Source of the DNA: Myxococcus xanthus
GTDB lineage: Bacteria > Myxococcota > Myxococcia > Myxococcales > Myxococcaceae
DNA: 64,000 bases
Reading direction: 5' to 3'
NCBI RefSeq assembly: GCF_006402735.1
Contig: NZ_CP017174.1
Location: 1,367,001 to 1,431,000, forward strand
How positions within the stretch are numbered: position 1 is the stretch's first letter; each line of letters begins with the position of its first letter. Both the position numbers and the translations under genes were made by a program. Positions 1 through 8,092 of this stretch are shown one piece after another. Below the pieces are notes generated by a model. That model did not search any database. It was not told the origin of the DNA and saw nothing but the letters and a program-made list of their open reading frames with translations.

Positions 1-872
1 TGATGGTGGGCGGTGTGTCGGAGTTGACGGAGGCGCCGCCGCGTCCCCGGGACGAAGCGCTGATGGCCGCGGTGGGGCCGCTGACGAGCATCCTGCTGGC
101 GGTGCTGCTCGGCGGCGCGACGTGGCTGCTCCAGGAGGCGCGCTCGTTCAACGTCCAGTTCGCGTTCTTCTACATGGCCAGCCTGAACCTGTTCCTGGGC
201 GTGTTCAACCTGCTGCCCGCGTTCCCCATGGATGGCGGGCGCATCGTCCGCGCGTCGCTGGCGGGACGGCTGGGGATGGTGCGCGCGACGCAGGTGGCGT
301 CCTGGCTGGGACGCGGGTTCGCGATGCTGTTCGGCGTATGGGCGGTGCTGTCGTTCAACCCGTTCCTGGCCGTCATCGCGTTCTTCATCTTCATGGGCGC
401 GCAGGGGGAGGCGCAGCAGGTGCGGATGAAGACGACGCTGGAGCGTGTGCCGGTGGCCGACTTGATGACGCCGCGCCGGGTGGGCGTGGACGCGGGGGCG
501 TCGCTGGAGCAGGCGCTGTGGGACTTGCGGCGTGAACGGCTGTTGCTGCTGCCGGTGACGGAGGGCGGAAGGCCGGTGGGGCAGGTGTCGCTGGAGACGG
601 TGAGGGGCGTGCCAGATTCGGAGCGCATGACGCGCACCGCGCGCGAGGTGATGGTGCCCGCCGTGGTGGTGCGGCTGGATGAGGATGGGTGGACGGCGCT
701 GCGGCGCATGGCCGAGGAGGAGAGGCCCCAGCTCGTCGTGGTGGAGGCGGATGGGGCGCTGGCGGGGACGCTCGACGTGAACGACGTGCAGCGCGGTATG
801 GAGCTGTATCAGGCGCGCGAGGAGCGCAGTGGTCAGCAGGAGCGGCGGTGGCGGCAGGAGCGGCCGGCGTGA
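1..872 (+). CDS. Site-2-protease-like (M50) membrane metalloprotease with CBS pair, 5' partial
   Basis: The gene enters from outside the window, so only its C-terminal 289 or so residues are visible. They include hydrophobic segments and NLLPAFPMDGGR, the second zinc-site motif (NxxPxxxxDGG) of the M50/S2P family. A cytoplasmic tail follows (about residues 145-280) that reads as two CBS repeats (VADLMTPRR, then AREVMVPAVVVRLDE). The HExxH motif is not visible and must lie upstream of base 1. Members of this family cleave substrates within the membrane, and CBS pairs often bind nucleotides. The ATG at base 3 is not a credible start because the family core begins earlier. The substrate is unknown. 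Confidence 0.85.
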   Translation, partial: MVGGVSELTEAPPRPRDEALMAAVGPLTSILLAVLLGGATWLLQEARSFNVQFAFFYMASLNLFLGVFNLLPAFPMDGGRIVRASLAGRLGMVRATQVASWLGRGFAMLFGVWAVLSFNPFLAVIAFFIFMGAQGEAQQVRMKTTLERVPVADLMTPRRVGVDAGASLEQALWDLRRERLLLLPVTEGGRPVGQVSLETVRGVPDSERMTRTAREVMVPAVVVRLDEDGWTALRRMAEEERPQLVVVEADGALAGTLDVNDVQRGMELYQAREERSGQQERRWRQERPA

Positions 873-1201
873 CGGGACTCATGTGGGGTTGAGGTGCTGG
901 CTCGGTGGCCTCCTCCGCCGCCGGGGCGAGCGCGTCGGACGCCTCCCGCGGGGGCGCGGTGCGCGGTGTCGTTTGGCCGACAGCGGCTCCGGCGGTGTCC
1001 GCGAGCGCACCTCGATGCCAGGCGCGCGTCCCTGCCGTGGCGATTGAATCTGGAGGAGGCCCAGCACCGCCGGAACAGTCCACTCCGGCGATGTGTTACA
1101 TGGACCTTCGGCACCAGGCAGGCGATGGCCGCGGCGGGATCCTCCCAGCGCGACTCCAGGTTTTCCGGCGGTGACCCTGGCGGCGTGAGAGCGGGTGGAC
1201 G
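873..1201. other. Intergenic gap, no gene seen
   Basis: This 329-base gap separates the M50 protease from the desaturase. Open frames on both strands are Arg/Pro/Ser-rich and show no recognisable domain, so I regard them as by-products of high G+C. I saw no convincing promoter or terminator hairpin. Confidence 0.5.
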
Positions 1202-2293
1202 TTGTCGCAAGCAACGAAGGCGAAGTTTCTCGAGTCGGGGCCCTTCCTCCAGGACCTCCGGGCGCGGGTGGAGGTTTATCTGGGGGCGAGCGGGCGCTCG
1301 CCTCGTGACCTCCCGCGCATGTACGCGAAGACGGTGGTCATCCTGGGCTGGTTCGCGGCCTCTTATCTCTGGCTCCTCTTGGGAGCCTCAGGCCCGTGGG
1401 GGGCGGTCGCCGGGTGCGTGTCCCTGGGGCTGGCCATCGCGGGCGTGGGGTTCAGCGTCCAGCACGACGCCAACCACGGAAGCTACTCGGTGCATCGGGG
1501 CATCAACCGGATTCTCGGGTGGACGCTCGATGTCATCGGTGGCTCGTCCTATGTGTGGAGCTGGAAGCACAACATCTTCCATCACAGCCACACGAACGTG
1601 GTCGGGCTCGATGAGGACATCGATATCCAGCCGCTGTGCCGGCTGGCTCCTGGCCAGCGGCTGCACACGGCGCATCGCTTCCAGCATGCCTACATCTGGG
1701 GGCTCTACGCGCTGCTTCCCATGAAGTGGCACTTCATCGATGACTTCAAGGACCTGGTCACCGGACGCGTGGGACGGCAGCAGATGCCGCGCCCCGGCGG
1801 GCTGAAGCTGGCCGGGGCCCTGGGCGGGAAGCTGCTGTTCTATGGCTGGGCCATCGCGCTGCCGTTGTTCTTCCGCCCGCTCTGGCAGGTCGCGCTGTGT
1901 TACGCGCTCGCCTCGTTCGTGCTCGGGCTGACGCTGGCCACCGTGTTCCAGCTGGCGCACTGCGTGGAGGAGGCGGACTTCTCCCTGCCGCCGGAAGCCA
2001 ACCGTCCCTTCTCCCGTGACTGGGCCACGCATCAGGTCGCGTCGACAGTGGACTTCGCACGAGGCAATTCGCTGGTGAGCTGGTACCTGGGAGGGCTGAA
2101 CTTCCAGGTGGAGCACCATCTCTTCCCTCGGGTGTGTCACCTGCACTACCCGGCGCTTTCGCGCATTGTCGAGGACACCTGCCGGGAGCACGGCATTCGC
2201 TACCGGGCGAACGAGAGCGTCGGTGCGGCGTTGAAGAGCCATGTGCGTTGGCTCAAACGGATGGGGCAGCCAGCCATCGAGGGGGCGGTATGA
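1202..2293 (+). CDS. Membrane fatty acid desaturase
   Basis: 363 residues, about the usual length for the acyl-lipid/acyl-CoA desaturase family. It carries the three histidine boxes that bind the di-iron centre: HDANH (residues 88-92), HNIFHHSH (123-130) and QVEHH (302-306). Hydrophobic pairs lie at about 43-85 and 200-245. The QxxHH form of the third box is seen in front-end and linoleoyl-type desaturases, so it probably introduces a cis double bond into membrane acyl chains. Regiospecificity cannot be read from sequence. The chosen start is a TTG. The next in-frame ATG (base 1319) would remove the N-terminal cytoplasmic segment. It overlaps the next gene by an ATGA junction, implying translational coupling. 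Confidence 0.9.
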   Translation: MSQATKAKFLESGPFLQDLRARVEVYLGASGRSPRDLPRMYAKTVVILGWFAASYLWLLLGASGPWGAVAGCVSLGLAIAGVGFSVQHDANHGSYSVHRGINRILGWTLDVIGGSSYVWSWKHNIFHHSHTNVVGLDEDIDIQPLCRLAPGQRLHTAHRFQHAYIWGLYALLPMKWHFIDDFKDLVTGRVGRQQMPRPGGLKLAGALGGKLLFYGWAIALPLFFRPLWQVALCYALASFVLGLTLATVFQLAHCVEEADFSLPPEANRPFSRDWATHQVASTVDFARGNSLVSWYLGGLNFQVEHHLFPRVCHLHYPALSRIVEDTCREHGIRYRANESVGAALKSHVRWLKRMGQPAIEGAV

Positions 2294-2655
2294 GTGACGA
2301 GAAGGTTCGGTACGGGCGGGCACAGAAGTTCCGGCTCTCGGCCAAGGGCACGGAGGCCGTGGCCTCCTATTCCGCCGTGATTGAGGCGGCCAGGTCCGGC
2401 AGCGGCCGCGCCCAATTCGACGCGGCTCGGGCCAAGTGGGGCGCATCCCTCGGGCTTGCCGCGGATGACGGGCTCTATCTGGTGGAGTTCGAATCGGGCG
2501 GGCGCACCGTCTCCGAGGCGGCACGCAACCTTGAGGACTGCGCCACCTCCGCGAAGGCGGTCAAGGACGCCGTCGAGCGGTTGTTGAAGTGCGGCATGCT
2601 CGAGCCCCTGCCCGCGCCTCCTGTGCCCGCGGCGCCTCCCCGCCGCTACTGGTAG
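2290..2655 (+). CDS. Small hypothetical protein coupled to the desaturase
   Basis: 121 residues, starting with the ATG that overlaps the desaturase stop (ATGA). It has no signal peptide or membrane segment. The central part (about residues 42-105) alternates helices and a short turn in a way that could be a winged-helix-like fold ending in KDAVERLLKCGMLEPL, with a Pro-rich tail. I recognise no named family. The overlap suggests it is co-translated with the desaturase and may modulate it, but that is inference from position only. Confidence 0.75.
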   Translation: MSDEKVRYGRAQKFRLSAKGTEAVASYSAVIEAARSGSGRAQFDAARAKWGASLGLAADDGLYLVEFESGGRTVSEAARNLEDCATSAKAVKDAVERLLKCGMLEPLPAPPVPAAPPRRYW

Positions 2656-2957
2656 GCCCGCGACGCCAAAGAAGAAGGCGGGCCACTCCCGCTCGAAAGC
2701 AACGACTCGCCGACGATGCGCTGGCTGTGGCGGATGCCGCCGTCGGCGGCGCTGTCATCGAACGTCTGGCTGAACCGCGCGCGCGTGTGCGCGTCCACTC
2801 CTGCGTGGGCCGCCACGCGATCGTCGGCCGGTGCCGCGCAGGTCGCGTCCTTCTCGGCGAAGCCCCAGCGGGTCTGGCTCCCATCTTGAGCACGCAGCCC
2901 GGAGAGAATGTGCGCGCAGGGCGGGCGAGCGTGAGGGCCATGGCGGCATCCCAACAC
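2646..2957 (-). pseudogene. Possible cryptic or decayed minus-strand ORF
   Basis: A 103-codon minus-strand frame converges on and overlaps the end of the 2290 gene by 10 bases. Of the frames I compared here it has the highest third-position G+C, and its composition (balanced D, S, T, F) is less Arg/Pro-skewed than ordinary shadow frames. I see no domain, no convincing start context and no ribosome binding site. It may be a gene remnant or a chance frame. Confidence 0.2.
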
Positions 2958-3175
2958 TCGGGATGCGCCAGGGAACGGTAACCCGGCACGGTGAGTCTCT
3001 GCTTGTGTTGCCTACCTGGTGCGTTGCATATGGGATGCGCAGGGCGGCATCCTGGACACTTTCAGACGAGGCCGCCGCCCGGTGCCATCGCGGGCTCGCG
3101 CCACGGCGATGTGCCCTCGATAGCGGCGGGTTCGGAGGATTGCCGTGAGCGAGCCCGGAGGTTGGCGGCGTGAAT
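2656..3175. other. Gene-poor gap upstream of the Cys-rich gene
   Basis: More than 500 bases between the 2290 gene and the Cys-rich gene at 3217. It contains the doubtful minus-strand frame described separately, then a locally less G+C-rich stretch (about 2990-3060). I could not pick a single promoter with confidence. No RNA gene or repeat was recognised. Confidence 0.4.
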
Positions 3176-3220
3176 GGAGGGTTGTCCATGAATGAGGCGC
3201 GTGTAAGCTGCTATTCATGG
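3176..3220 (+). promoter_or_regulatory. Leader hairpin enclosing two AUG codons, upstream of the Cys-rich gene
   Basis: CCATGAAT (3186-3193) and ATTCATGG (3213-3220) are perfect reverse complements with a 19-base loop. The right arm contains the ATG (3217) of the Cys-rich secreted protein. The left arm contains another ATG (3188), which sits six bases after a strong GGAGGG (3176-3181) but opens a different frame ending near 3376. In RNA this stem would bury both starts. Translational control of the 3217 gene is an inference. Confidence 0.45.
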
Positions 3221-3648
3221 AAAACGAGCCATCCTTGCATTGCTGTGCGATGTGGGGCCCACTGGCAGCCATTGTTCTCTCGGCGCTGGGGTGTGGCGGG
3301 AGCGCTCATTCCACTGCGGCCCGTCAGCCCGTGTACTTGGCCCAGGCGCAGTGCGGCCCCATGGATTCGACGGTGAGCTGCTGCGTGAAGATGCACCCGG
3401 CCACGCCTGAGCGCTGCGGGCTGACGGCCTCGGAGGCGAGCAAGTACCTGGTTCCGATGAAGGCCGTCGAGTCCGCGTCCGAGGCCAGCGAAGAAGCCAT
3501 CCCCGGGTGGAAGCAGGTGTGCATCGACGCCTATGCCCAGTGTCAGGAGCAGGCCTGGTCAGGCTCTTGTTACGACTGCTTCCGGTATTGCGAAGGGCAA
3601 CACGAATGGCCCGTGGACAAGTGCCGCCGTCGCAAGGGAGGCGAGTGA
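3217..3648 (+). CDS. Cys-rich exported protein, probable lipoprotein
   Basis: 143 residues. Residues 12-26 form a hydrophobic segment ending ALGC, an imperfect lipobox. The mature part is rich in cysteine: SCCVKMHPATPERCG in the middle and a C-terminal cluster with SCYDCFRYCEG and WPVDKC. This implies a disulfide-stabilised envelope or outer-membrane protein. No enzymatic motif is visible. The start is uncertain: ATG 3217 has no good Shine-Dalgarno and lies inside a hairpin, while ATG 3250 would begin directly with the hydrophobic stretch. The DUSAM gene follows after four bases, so the two are probably co-transcribed. Confidence 0.7.
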   Translation: MENEPSLHCCAMWGPLAAIVLSALGCGGSAHSTAARQPVYLAQAQCGPMDSTVSCCVKMHPATPERCGLTASEASKYLVPMKAVESASEASEEAIPGWKQVCIDAYAQCQEQAWSGSCYDCFRYCEGQHEWPVDKCRRRKGGE

Positions 3649-3652
3649 GTCC

Positions 3653-4021
3653 ATGGCCGAGTCGATTGATTGGGACCCGGTGCGTGAACTGGCGCGTCGC
3701 GTGGAGGCCGGTGAGCCGCTGTCGCTGACGTCCGAAGTGCGCGCCTTGCTCCTTCGTTCGGCACGGGAGGTGGGCATTCCCGAAGAGGATGCACATGCCG
3801 CCGTCGCGGGCGTCGCCACGGCGACAGCGCTTCTTCACGAGACTCGCCGCCGCATTCGTGATGGCTCGCAACGTCTCATGCGCGCGCTGACAGGGGCCCG
3901 CCGGCTTCGGGACGCGGGCGACGCCGCTGGCGCGCGCGCGCTCCTGGAAGACGTGCTCGCGGTGGAGCAGGTGCCCCTCTATCGCGAGCAGGCCGAGTTG
4001 GCCCTGGACGACATGGAGTGA
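3653..4021 (+). CDS. DUSAM domain protein
   Basis: 122 residues, all helical, with no signal peptide. The sequence pattern (DWDPVRELARRVEAGEPLSL, then SAREVGIPEEDAHAAV, then LRDAGDAAGARALLEDVL) is that of the DUSAM domain. This is a paralogous family of unknown function known essentially from Myxococcus, Stigmatella and relatives. The start ATG lies four bases after the stop of the Cys-rich gene, so the pair forms one transcription unit. Its role is unknown. By position it could be a cytoplasmic partner of the exported Cys-rich protein, but nothing in the sequence shows this. Confidence 0.85.
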   Translation: MAESIDWDPVRELARRVEAGEPLSLTSEVRALLLRSAREVGIPEEDAHAAVAGVATATALLHETRRRIRDGSQRLMRALTGARRLRDAGDAAGARALLEDVLAVEQVPLYREQAELALDDME

Positions 4022-4026
4022 GTTGC

Positions 4027-4108
4027 CCTGTCACATTCGGACAGGTTCCCAGCGGCGATGAAGGGGCTGATTCTTCACGGGCGTCATGCCTGGCTTCGAC
4101 ACGCCAGG
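4027..4108. terminator. Two short hairpins between convergent genes
   Basis: CCTGTC (4027-4032) pairs with GACAGG (4040-4045), followed by TT. CCTGGC (4089-4094) pairs with GCCAGG (4103-4108). Both lie between the DUSAM gene and the converging rhomboid gene. They are modest 6-bp stems and could terminate transcription from either side, though a long U-tract is absent. Confidence 0.4.
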
Positions 4109-4153
4109 TAACAAGGAGTCGTGGGTGGGGACCCTCCGATGCCTCGGCCGCGC

Positions 4154-6124
4154 TCAGGCCGCCGCAGTGCTCACGCCGTAGTAGTGCTGGCTCAACTCCG
4201 CCTCGCTATTGAATCGCGGGTATTGCCCCTGCTTCAGCGACGAGGCATCCGGAAGCGCGTTGGCGTTGGTGCGCTCCAGCATGTCCGCCAGGAATCGCGC
4301 ATAGGCCTCACGCGGCGCCACCCCCGGATAGAAGTGGTTCAGCGCGAGCCCCGCGACGTTCACCCGCAGCACCCGCGGTCCCTCGTTGGCGCTCCCCCAG
4401 GAGAGCACCAGGTCGGTGAGCATGGTTTGTCGCGGAGGCGTCCCCGGTGGCCCGGCGACGGGCAGCATTCCCACGGCAATCGCCAGCACCTCCGTCATGG
4501 CCATCGTCCGGCGTTGACCATTGGCGGCCTCCACGGTGAGGGCCATGTCCGTCATGCTCACGATGCGGCAGGGGAAGACGCGCGGCGGCGCGGGTGGTGC
4601 GTCCACGGTGGGTGTTGGCGCAGCGTCCCGCTTCTTCCATGCGTTCTCTTTCAGCACCCGCGTGATTTCGGCGTCCAGCTCCCGGACCCGGTCACCCGCC
4701 GTCGCGGCTTCTCCCGTCAGCAGCGGCTTGGCGCGCGCGAGGTAGCCCGCTGCCCGCTCGAGGTCCTTGTAGTGCGCCATCCGCAGCTCCGTGGCGCGGA
4801 TGAGTGCTCGCACCGCGATGATGCCCGCGCCCCCGCCCGCCACGCTGTACAGGGCTTCCGTCGTCTCCAACGAGGCCGGTGGCGCGTCTTCCGTGTCCAG
4901 CGCCCGCGCCAGCTTCCACGCGGAGGCGGGCCGCAGCGCGTCGATGGGCAGCAGCGAGACCAATGGCTCCATCGCGAACCACAGCGCGTCCGTGGAGGAG
5001 CGACCCGCGAGCGTATGGAGCGCCCGCTCCACCCGCGCCGTGCCGGCCTGCGTCTCGCCGTCCTCCAGCTCCATGCGGCCCAACGCCAGCAACGCGTCGG
5101 TGTGGTCCGGCTGCGTCTTCAGCAAGCGCTGGAAGCCCGCCCGCGCGGCCGTGCGGTCTCCCTGGTCGAGCGCCGCCTGGGCCTCCGCCAGCCGCGGGTC
5201 GGCCACCCAGCCACCCTGCTTCGCGGCGAGCGCGGGCGCCACCACCCGCTCCTCCAACCGCGTGACGCGCAGCAGCGACGCGCCGGCGAAGCCGAAGGCG
5301 AAACCGCCGATGTGGGCCATCACCGCGACGCCCGTGTTGTTGCCCAGGAGGTAGTAGTTCAGCACCTCGTTGCCGAACCACAGGCCGCCCCAGACCCAAC
5401 CGGGAACGGGGAAGGTGCCTCGGAAGATTTTCAGCAGCCAGACGAAGTAGCCGATGCGGACCCGTCGCTGGGCGAAGCGCAGACAGAAGGCGCCCATGCA
5501 TGCGGCCACGGCACCGGAGGCACCCACCATCACCGACTCCGACGAGGGGTCGATTGCATAGTGGGCCACGCCCGCCACCAGCCCGCCCACGACGTAGAAG
5601 CCCGCGAACAGCGGCCGGCCCCAGGCATCCTCGAGCAGCAGGCTGGCCACGTAGAAGAACAGCAGGTTTCCCAGCAGGTGCATCCACCCCAAGTGGAGGA
5701 ACATGTACGTGAGCCAGCCGGGCTGAACGAATCCCCGCGCGGGCACCAGGGAGAAGCGCGAGAGCAGGCTCGAATCGTGCTGGGCGATGAGCTCCTCGCA
5801 GCGCTCATTCAGTCCCTGCTGCCGGTTCGTCACGCTCTCCGCTCCGTCGGATTCCGCGGCGCGTTGGCGCATGTTGCGCACCAGCCTTCGGCCCGAATCG
5901 GACAGCAACCGCTCCGCACACGCGGGAGGGAACTCCAGGTCTGGGTGCTCGAGCGACTGCTCCAGCAGGGAGCGCAGCTCGTTCTCACCCACGCCCATGG
6001 GGGCGGACGGCACGACCCAGGAGATGAAGAAGGCCACGACACAGATGGCCGCGATGGTGATGGACACCCGAGGCAGACGCTCCAGCTCGGTGTTGTCCAC
6101 CCCCAGGGGCAGGAACAGCATCAT
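4154..6124 (-). CDS. Rhomboid intramembrane serine protease with TPR tail
   Basis: 656 residues. The N-terminal half is a rhomboid core: HLGWMHLLGN (144-153), the catalytic Ser203 in GASG (201-204) and His271 in AHIGG, within about six to seven hydrophobic segments. A long loop with charged residues (about 45-130) sits between the first segment and the core. Residues from about 325 form TPR-like helices (AEAQAALDQGDRTAARAGFQ), and a beta-rich C-terminal part follows (about 520-600). Rhomboids cleave transmembrane helices of client proteins, and the TPR part may recruit partners. The start is the first of two adjacent ATGs, about 12 bases after an AGGGGGG. A longer frame reaching 6193 lacks such a site. 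Confidence 0.85.
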   Translation of the reverse strand: MMLFLPLGVDNTELERLPRVSITIAAICVVAFFISWVVPSAPMGVGENELRSLLEQSLEHPDLEFPPACAERLLSDSGRRLVRNMRQRAAESDGAESVTNRQQGLNERCEELIAQHDSSLLSRFSLVPARGFVQPGWLTYMFLHLGWMHLLGNLLFFYVASLLLEDAWGRPLFAGFYVVGGLVAGVAHYAIDPSSESVMVGASGAVAACMGAFCLRFAQRRVRIGYFVWLLKIFRGTFPVPGWVWGGLWFGNEVLNYYLLGNNTGVAVMAHIGGFAFGFAGASLLRVTRLEERVVAPALAAKQGGWVADPRLAEAQAALDQGDRTAARAGFQRLLKTQPDHTDALLALGRMELEDGETQAGTARVERALHTLAGRSSTDALWFAMEPLVSLLPIDALRPASAWKLARALDTEDAPPASLETTEALYSVAGGGAGIIAVRALIRATELRMAHYKDLERAAGYLARAKPLLTGEAATAGDRVRELDAEITRVLKENAWKKRDAAPTPTVDAPPAPPRVFPCRIVSMTDMALTVEAANGQRRTMAMTEVLAIAVGMLPVAGPPGTPPRQTMLTDLVLSWGSANEGPRVLRVNVAGLALNHFYPGVAPREAYARFLADMLERTNANALPDASSLKQGQYPRFNSEAELSQHYYGVSTAAA

Positions 6125-6220
6125 GGCGTGGTTTCCCCCCTCGCGTGTTGAGGGACTGACATACCACGGAGGAGGCTCGCTACGGCGCGTCACCCGCGCC
6201 GCCGCTCCAGGTTCGAGCGC

Positions 6221-7606
6221 CTACTGCGGAGGCAGCGGCCAGGTCAGGGACACGCGGTGGGCGCCACCGGGGGCGGCGTCCATCCACCCGGTGATGCGCT
6301 CGCTGCGGGCCAGCAGCGGCCCCAGCTCCGAGCTGGCCGCGAAGAGGGCGGCAAGCAGCTCATCCGCCAGGATGTCCGTCAGGGAGATTTGCGCCAGTCC
6401 TCGCGCCACCCGCTTGGGGTCCACGGCGAAGTCCACCGGGTGCTCCGTCTTCGTGCCCGTCGCCGTTAGCGCCGCCAGCGTGGCCTGGGTCACCGACTCA
6501 TCGTTGCCCAGGACGAGCTGCTTGCCCTTGAATCGCACGAACACGTTGCCGGCCTTGAGCGGGAGCTTCCAACCGTCTTCCAGCACCTGCACGTCCGGGA
6601 ACTTGCCCAGCGGGGCCAGCGCGGCCTTCACCGCCGCGACGTCCGTCACCTCGGCGGCCACGGCCTGGCGCACCGCGAAGAAGCGCGTCGACATCGCGCG
6701 CAGGGAGCCGCGCACCTGGACGTGGTCCATGTTCACCAACATGTGGCCAGTGAGCTGCTTCGTCACGGCCTTCGCCATGGACACCATCTGCTCCTTCGGA
6801 CACGTGGGGCACAGGGCCTGGAGCGTGGAGCGCATCGTGTCCACCGTCTGGAACACCCCCATGGGAGAGATGGACGCCCGCGAGGAGAGCAGTCCCTCCG
6901 AATTCATCGCCGCGTAAGGGCTGGTGCCTCGCGGCTGGAAGACCGGCAGCTGCAACTTCGTCGTCACGCCGTCCACCTGCAGCGCGTTGGCCGTGCCGTC
7001 CAGGCCCACCACCGTGTTGCCCGACACGACGAATGCCACGCCCGGGACCTTGCCCAGCCGGGCATCTCGCGCGGGCGTCTTGCCCACCAGCCGGACGGAC
7101 TCCTTGAGCAGGTCCGCGCCGCCTCGCTCGATGGCGCCGAAGGCGCAGACCTCCTTGCCCTTCAGCGCGTAGCCCATGCTGCCGCCCATGTCGCGGTCGA
7201 CATGCACCGTCGTCACCCCTCCGCGCGTGGTGGGCTTCGCGTCAGCGCCGCCCGCGGCGGTGATGGCTTCGGCGGCCTTCGCCTGGAACAGCTTGGCGTC
7301 GGCCACCCGCATGCAGGACACGCGGCCGTCATTGCGCATGGACACGGTGGCCGGACCGGCCGGATCCAGGCCCAGCTCGGACAAGGACTGGGGCCGCGTG
7401 GGGTCGATGGCGAGGAAGGGGTGCAGCTCCGTCCGCCACGCCGAGGGACGCAGCAGCGCGGCGTGCTGGCCCGCGCGCTCCAGGAACGCGGCCAGACCCG
7501 TCAACGCATCCACCTTCGGCACATGGACGAGCGTCTGCGCCGAAGCGGCGGCACGGGGAGCGGGGGCCGTTGCCAGGGTGGCGGCCAGGACGAGCGAGGA
7601 GAGCAT
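6221..7606 (-). CDS. Large exported protein of unknown function
   Basis: 461 residues with an N-terminal signal peptide (MLSSLVLAATLATAPAPRAA, cleavage near residue 24). The start ATG is preceded by GGAG at a good distance, and longer frames upstream lack signal features. The mature part is mixed alpha/beta with few cysteines, a CPTC pair near the middle and no recognised catalytic motif. The overall style (pairs of similar segments, each with a helical and a strand part) resembles periplasmic DUF3352-like proteins, but I cannot confirm that. It shares direction with the rhomboid gene 96 bases downstream. Confidence 0.75.
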   Translation of the reverse strand: MLSSLVLAATLATAPAPRAAASAQTLVHVPKVDALTGLAAFLERAGQHAALLRPSAWRTELHPFLAIDPTRPQSLSELGLDPAGPATVSMRNDGRVSCMRVADAKLFQAKAAEAITAAGGADAKPTTRGGVTTVHVDRDMGGSMGYALKGKEVCAFGAIERGGADLLKESVRLVGKTPARDARLGKVPGVAFVVSGNTVVGLDGTANALQVDGVTTKLQLPVFQPRGTSPYAAMNSEGLLSSRASISPMGVFQTVDTMRSTLQALCPTCPKEQMVSMAKAVTKQLTGHMLVNMDHVQVRGSLRAMSTRFFAVRQAVAAEVTDVAAVKAALAPLGKFPDVQVLEDGWKLPLKAGNVFVRFKGKQLVLGNDESVTQATLAALTATGTKTEHPVDFAVDPKRVARGLAQISLTDILADELLAALFAASSELGPLLARSERITGWMDAAPGGAHRVSLTWPLPPQ

Positions 7607-8036
7607 GTCTCCGTGAGAACAGCCGGGCTCCCACGCTGTCAAGGAGGAGTCGCTGAGGCTCTGGCCCTCGTCGTGGCCCATGCGTCGCGCCGCACGCCAC
7701 CACCCCAGCGCGCGACTTCTTCGCGCACATCGCGCGGCAACCGCGCAGCGTCCGTGCCGTGACAGTCCCTGTTGCTCATGCAGCGCCTTGTGGGGCGGGC
7801 TCGGTGCCATGGTCGACTCACCGAGCGCTCGCGGCCCGCTCGGCTGTCTCGGGGACGAGGCGGAAGCGTCTGTGGCCGGTGCAAGGGCTGCTTGCCCTCA
7901 AGCGGTGAAGGCAAGGTGGGCTGTGCACGCTTGCTGGCTCGGGCGGGATGTGTCCGGCGACGCCCCGTCCGCCGCTCGCGCTTGAGTCGGCAGGGACTCA
8001 GCTTGAAGTGCCTGTCTGTTCTGTCCTGTGTTCCTT
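7607..8036. other. Upstream region of the toxin gene
   Basis: Gap between two divergent genes. No gene is credible here. TGAGTC (7983-7988) and GACTCA (7995-8000) form a hairpin that can be lengthened by an outer GC pair across a one-base bulge. Frames running into the toxin gene from further upstream are Arg-rich and lack a signal peptide context. Promoters for both flanking genes must be here but were not resolved. Confidence 0.4.
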
Positions 8037-8086
8037 GGAGTTCTTCGGGGATGGACTCCCGAAGAAGGGAGTCCCGCTCCGGAGGG
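8037..8086 (+). promoter_or_regulatory. Leader with mutually exclusive hairpins before the toxin gene
   Basis: TTCTTCGGG (8041-8049) can pair perfectly with CCCGAAGAA (8058-8066). Alternatively GGACTCCC (8053-8060) can pair perfectly with GGGAGTCC (8067-8074). The two stems share bases and cannot form together. A third option pairs GGAGT (8037-8041) with ACTCC (8055-8059). The strong ribosome site GGAGGG (8081-8086) begins seven bases after the second stem. Such an arrangement suits an attenuator or regulated leader, but function is inferred. Confidence 0.5.
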
Positions 8087-8092
8087 CGCCGC

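Noticed and set aside
4121..6151. Open plus-strand frame of 676 codons opposite the rhomboid gene
   Set aside because: The minus strand has rhomboid catalytic motifs. The plus frame is His/Arg/Gln-rich, as expected for an antisense frame in high-G+C DNA.
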